The notes under the pieces are model-generated. The model saw only the letters and a program-made list of their open reading frames with translations. It did not search any database and was not told the DNA's origin. This document shows positions 5,454 to 7,549 of a stretch of 7,549 nucleotides of DNA, in pieces. How positions within the stretch are numbered: position 1 is the stretch's first letter; each line of letters begins with the position of its first letter. The DNA is from Actinomycetes bacterium (GTDB lineage: Bacteria > Actinomycetota > Actinomycetes > Actinomycetales > Dermatophilaceae): assembly GCA_023389095.1 (NCBI GenBank), contig JAEWFB010000408.1, forward strand, positions 1 through 7,549. The letters are read 5' to 3'. The position numbers and the translations under genes are program-made.

Positions 5454-7340
5454 TCAGCCGACGACCTCGTCCACGAAGCACCAGCGCCACGTCTCCCCCG
5501 GCTCGATCGAGCGCATCACCGGGTGCCGCGTCTCGTGGAAGTGCGCCGTCGCGTGCTTGAACTCCGAGGAGTCGCAGCAGCCGACGTGGCCGCACTGGAG
5601 GCACAGGCGCAGGTGCACCCACGTCGTGCCGTTGCGCAGGCACTCCTCGCAGCCCTCGGGCGTCCGCGGCTCGGCGCACGAGTCGGTGTCCTCCAGGTGC
5701 TCGCACGGGGCCTCGATGGTCTCCACGGGCAACATCTCGCTCTCTGCCAGTCGTTCCTGCTGGTCGTCGATGCGGTCGAGCATCGTCTCCTCGAGGTCGA
5801 GCGCGCCGAGCACGACCCGGAGCACCGCCTGGTCGGCCCGCCCCTCGTCACGCAGGCGCAGCACCTCGTCGCGCTCGGCCTGCAGCATCGCCATCCGGGC
5901 GCGCACGTACCGCTCGCTCGGCGTCTCGACGACGTCGACGCCACGCGGGCCGAGGCGCTCCCACATCTGGTTGAGCCGGTCGTCGGCGCGCTCACGCAGC
6001 GTCACGCGGGTCGCCTCGTCGACGTCGGGCATCGAATCGAGCGCGTCGAGCCCCGCCCGGGTCGCGGCCTGGAGCACCGTCGCCGCCTGCAGCGCGTCCT
6101 CGCGCGGGTCCGGGCCGCGCACCCCGAGCCGGCGCGCGAGGCCGGGGAGGGTCGTGCCCTGGATGAGCAGCGTCCCCACCGTGACGACGACCGCGGTGAG
6201 CACGAGGACCTCGCGGTGCCGCGTCTGCGAGGGCAGCAGCAGGGCTGCGGCGAGCGTCACGACGCCGCGCATGCCGGCCCACGACAGCACGGCCGTGTGC
6301 GACCACGGCGACGGCGCCTCGAGCCGCAGCACGGTGGCCTTGAACCACCGGAACGGGAAGATCCACACCGGTCGCGCGAGCAGGACGACCAGGAGCGTCC
6401 CGAACGCCGCCCACGCGATGGTGCCCCACGACAGCGTGGAGTCGCGCGCCTTCTCGACGACGTAGAACACCTGCAGGCCGATGAGGAGGAACACGGTGTT
6501 CTCGAGGAGGAACTGGATCGAGCTCCAGTTGATCCGCTCGGCCAGTCGCGAGGCGCCGGTCTGCGACCGGGGCGACCGGTGGCCGAGGACGAGCCCGGCG
6601 GTGACGACGGCGATGACGCCCGACGCGTGCAGCTCCTCGGCCGGCACGTACGCGGCGAACGGCACCATGAACGACAGGACCGTGTCGAAGGCCGGCTCGG
6701 TCGAGAACCACTTGCGCAGCCACACGACGACGAGCGACACGACGAACCCGATCGCGGCACCCCCGACGGACGCCCAGAGGAACTGCCCGACGACACCGCC
6801 GAACGTCACGGTGACGACGTGGCCTCCGGTGGCCAGGCCGGCAGCGGCGAGGGCGGTGCTCAGGGCGACGAGGGCGGTGGCGTCGTTGACGAGGGACTCG
6901 CCCTCGAGAATGGTGACGAGACGGCGCGGCAGCCCGATCTGGCGCCCCACCGCGGTGGCGGCGACGGCGTCGGGCGGAGCGACGACCGCACCGATCGCGA
7001 AGGCCACCGCGAACTCGAGCCCGAGCACGTGACCGAGGAAGAGGGCCACGACGAGCGCGGTGAAGAGCACGAGCCCCACCGACAGCGACAGGATCGTCCC
7101 CTTGTACGTGCGCACGTCGACGAGGGAGGTCTGGATCGCGGCGGCGTAGAGCAACGGCGGCAGGATCCCGAGCAGGACGACCTGCGGACTCAGCGCCACC
7201 TCGGGCACGAACGGCAGGAACGAGCCGACGATGCCGACGAGGATGAGGACGAGGGGGGCGGGCAGGCGCAGCCGGTCCGCCAGCCACGCGCCGCCGAGGA
7301 CGGTCGCGGCGATCGCCAGCAACCCGGTCGCGATCTCCAC
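5454..7340 (-). CDS. CPA1-family Na+/H+ antiporter with C-terminal UBP-type zinc finger
   Basis: Cation/proton antiporter of the cytoplasmic membrane, exchanging Na+ (perhaps K+ or Li+) for H+ in pH and salt homeostasis. It has 628 residues. Residues 1-400 form the Na_H_Exchanger domain with about 12 hydrophobic segments. Key motifs are LPAPLVLILVG (26-36), LPPLLYAAA (60-68), the ion-site region APPDA (121-125), EGESLVNDATA (146-156) with the Asn152-Asp153 pair of electroneutral CPA1 exchangers, and SWAGMRGVVTLAAAL (353-367) with Arg358. Residues ~405-540 are polar, charged and probably helical, likely cytoplasmic. Residues 546-628 are a zinc finger of the UBP type (see separate entry), an addition absent from ordinary NhaP-type exchangers. 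GTG at 7340 is chosen because AGGA lies seven bases upstream and the first membrane segment starts at once. The gene is 52 bases upstream of the GT-C-like gene on the same strand; cotranscription is possible. Ion specificity cannot be read from sequence. Confidence 0.93.
   Translation of the reverse strand: MEIATGLLAIAATVLGGAWLADRLRLPAPLVLILVGIVGSFLPFVPEVALSPQVVLLGILPPLLYAAAIQTSLVDVRTYKGTILSLSVGLVLFTALVVALFLGHVLGLEFAVAFAIGAVVAPPDAVAATAVGRQIGLPRRLVTILEGESLVNDATALVALSTALAAAGLATGGHVVTVTFGGVVGQFLWASVGGAAIGFVVSLVVVWLRKWFSTEPAFDTVLSFMVPFAAYVPAEELHASGVIAVVTAGLVLGHRSPRSQTGASRLAERINWSSIQFLLENTVFLLIGLQVFYVVEKARDSTLSWGTIAWAAFGTLLVVLLARPVWIFPFRWFKATVLRLEAPSPWSHTAVLSWAGMRGVVTLAAALLLPSQTRHREVLVLTAVVVTVGTLLIQGTTLPGLARRLGVRGPDPREDALQAATVLQAATRAGLDALDSMPDVDEATRVTLRERADDRLNQMWERLGPRGVDVVETPSERYVRARMAMLQAERDEVLRLRDEGRADQAVLRVVLGALDLEETMLDRIDDQQERLAESEMLPVETIEAPCEHLEDTDSCAEPRTPEGCEECLRNGTTWVHLRLCLQCGHVGCCDSSEFKHATAHFHETRHPVMRSIEPGETWRWCFVDEVVG
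5457..5705 (-). other. UBP-type zinc finger domain at the antiporter C-terminus (residues 546-628)
   Basis: Candidate zinc ligands are Cys546, His548, Cys555, Cys564, Cys567, Cys580, Cys583, His585, Cys588, His596, His600, His602, His606 and Cys621. The stretch WVHLRLCLQCGHVGC (574-588) followed by HATAHFHETRHP (596-607) and GETWRWCF (615-622) matches the zf-UBP family (PF02148), best known from ubiquitin-specific proteases and HDAC6 and also found as small stand-alone bacterial proteins. It joins the antiporter without a frame change, so it is not an assembly artefact from a neighbouring gene. Confidence 0.88.
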
Positions 7341-7347
7341 CGGGCCA

Positions 7348-7351
7348 TCCT
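7348..7351 (-). promoter_or_regulatory. Shine-Dalgarno site for the antiporter GTG start
   Basis: The minus strand reads AGGA seven bases before the GTG at 7340. It supports that start. No -10-like TANNNT element was found in the bases upstream. Confidence 0.5.
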
Positions 7352-7382
7352 GCCAACAACCCGCCCCCAGCGGGACCCCGGA

Positions 7383-7407
7383 CCGGCCCGTGGGCCGGCC
7401 CGGCCGG
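7383..7407 (-). terminator. GC-rich hairpin downstream of the DegT-like gene
   Basis: CCGGCCC (7383-7389) is complementary to GGGCCGG (7392-7398), with a practical loop of four bases (CGTG). A competing fold pairs CCGGCC (7395-7400) with GGCCGG (7402-7407) but leaves only one loop base. It lies between the DegT-like stop and the antiporter start. No clear U-tract follows, so its role as terminator is an inference from position. Confidence 0.4.
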
Positions 7408-7415
7408 AAAGGTGG

Positions 7416-7460
7416 GCGCCAGAAGCGTCAGACGCGTCAGACGCGTCAGACGCGTCAGAA
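7416..7460. repeat. Five 9-bp tandem repeats (unit GCGTCAGAC) spanning a stop codon
   Basis: Units lie at 7416-7424, 7425-7433, 7434-7442, 7443-7451 and 7452-7460. The middle three are identical (GCGTCAGAC), unit five is GCGTCAGAA and unit one is GCGCCAGAA. On the minus strand units two to five each place a TGA in the frame of the DegT-like gene, at 7428-7430, 7437-7439, 7446-7448 and 7455-7457. Confidence 0.9.
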
Positions 7461-7549
7461 GAAGGAACGGACCGCCTCGATGACCCGCTCCTGGTCGGCG
7501 TCGCTGAGCTCGGTGGCGCACGGCAGGGAGACGCCGCGGGCGAAGAGGC
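7455..7549 (-). CDS. DegT/DnrJ/EryC1/StrS-like aminotransferase, C-terminal fragment
   Basis: Only the last 30 codons and the stop are in the window; the rest lies beyond the right edge. The visible tail reads LFARGVSLPCATELSDAD and ends QERVIEAVRSFF. This closely fits the end of DegT-family PLP-dependent sugar aminotransferases, where a segment of the form F-x-R-G-x-x-LP is followed by an acidic L-(S/T)-D-x-D-Q-x-x-V-I helix. Such enzymes make amino sugars on nucleotide carriers for surface polysaccharides or glycans. The placement near glycosyltransferase genes agrees with that, though the antiporter lies between. The stop is the first of four in-frame TGA codons set up by the 9-bp repeats. 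The assignment rests on a short stretch, so family is likely but the substrate is unknown. Confidence 0.7.
   Translation of the reverse strand, partial: LFARGVSLPCATELSDADQERVIEAVRSFF

Noticed and set aside
7392..7407. Nested GGCCGG palindromes considered as an attachment or protein-binding site.
   Set aside because: They are better explained as parts of the GC-rich hairpin between genes; no integrase or recombinase gene is nearby.
5992..7521. A 509-codon minus-strand frame covering most of the antiporter in another frame, starting upstream of the 9-bp repeats.
   Set aside because: It is an Arg/Pro/Gly-rich shadow of the antiporter; the LTRLTRLTRLT run is just the 9-bp repeat read out of the DegT-like frame.
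1..7549. Looked for CRISPR arrays, tRNA or rRNA genes, insertion sequence ends and phage defence genes.
   Set aside because: None found: no spaced repeats of CRISPR form, no cloverleaf or rRNA-like stretch, no transposase and no flanking terminal repeats.

Overview
The window looks like chromosomal DNA of a high-GC actinomycete. Support comes from very strong G/C third-position bias, GTG starts, compact intergenic gaps, hairpins without U-tracts, and protein families typical of Actinomycetota. A placement in Micrococcales is only a guess. No RNA genes, CRISPR arrays, insertion sequences or phage genes were seen. No stretch over 300 bases lacks a gene.

Layout, left to right. (1) The 3' part of an O-acetylhomoserine sulfhydrylase gene (metY, +) enters at the left edge and is followed after 51 bases by an S66-family (LD-carboxypeptidase/MccF-like) peptidase gene (+). 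(2) That gene converges on a family 2 glycosyltransferase gene (-) across a 29-base gap holding a hairpin. (3) The glycosyltransferase gene is divergent from a gtrA-family gene (+); the 64 bases between them hold candidate promoters for both. (4) gtrA converges on a 551-residue polytopic membrane protein gene (-) with GT-C-like features; the two stop codons sit in the arms of one shared hairpin. (5) Upstream of it on the same strand is a CPA1-type Na+/H+ antiporter (-) carrying a UBP-type zinc finger at its C-terminus. (6) The right edge holds the last 30 codons of a DegT/DnrJ/EryC1/StrS-like aminotransferase (-), followed by five 9-bp tandem repeats that place four TGA stops in one frame.

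Functionally, metY belongs to methionine/homocysteine synthesis and the S66 peptidase probably to cell-wall peptide turnover or detoxification of peptide-like compounds. The middle three genes fit a Gtr-type surface glycosylation module: a polyprenyl-phosphate sugar synthase (GT2), a GtrA-type flippase and a membrane-embedded GT-C-type transferase. The DegT-like enzyme could supply an amino sugar, but it lies beyond the antiporter and the link is only suggestive. The antiporter with its zinc finger is the most unusual single protein here.
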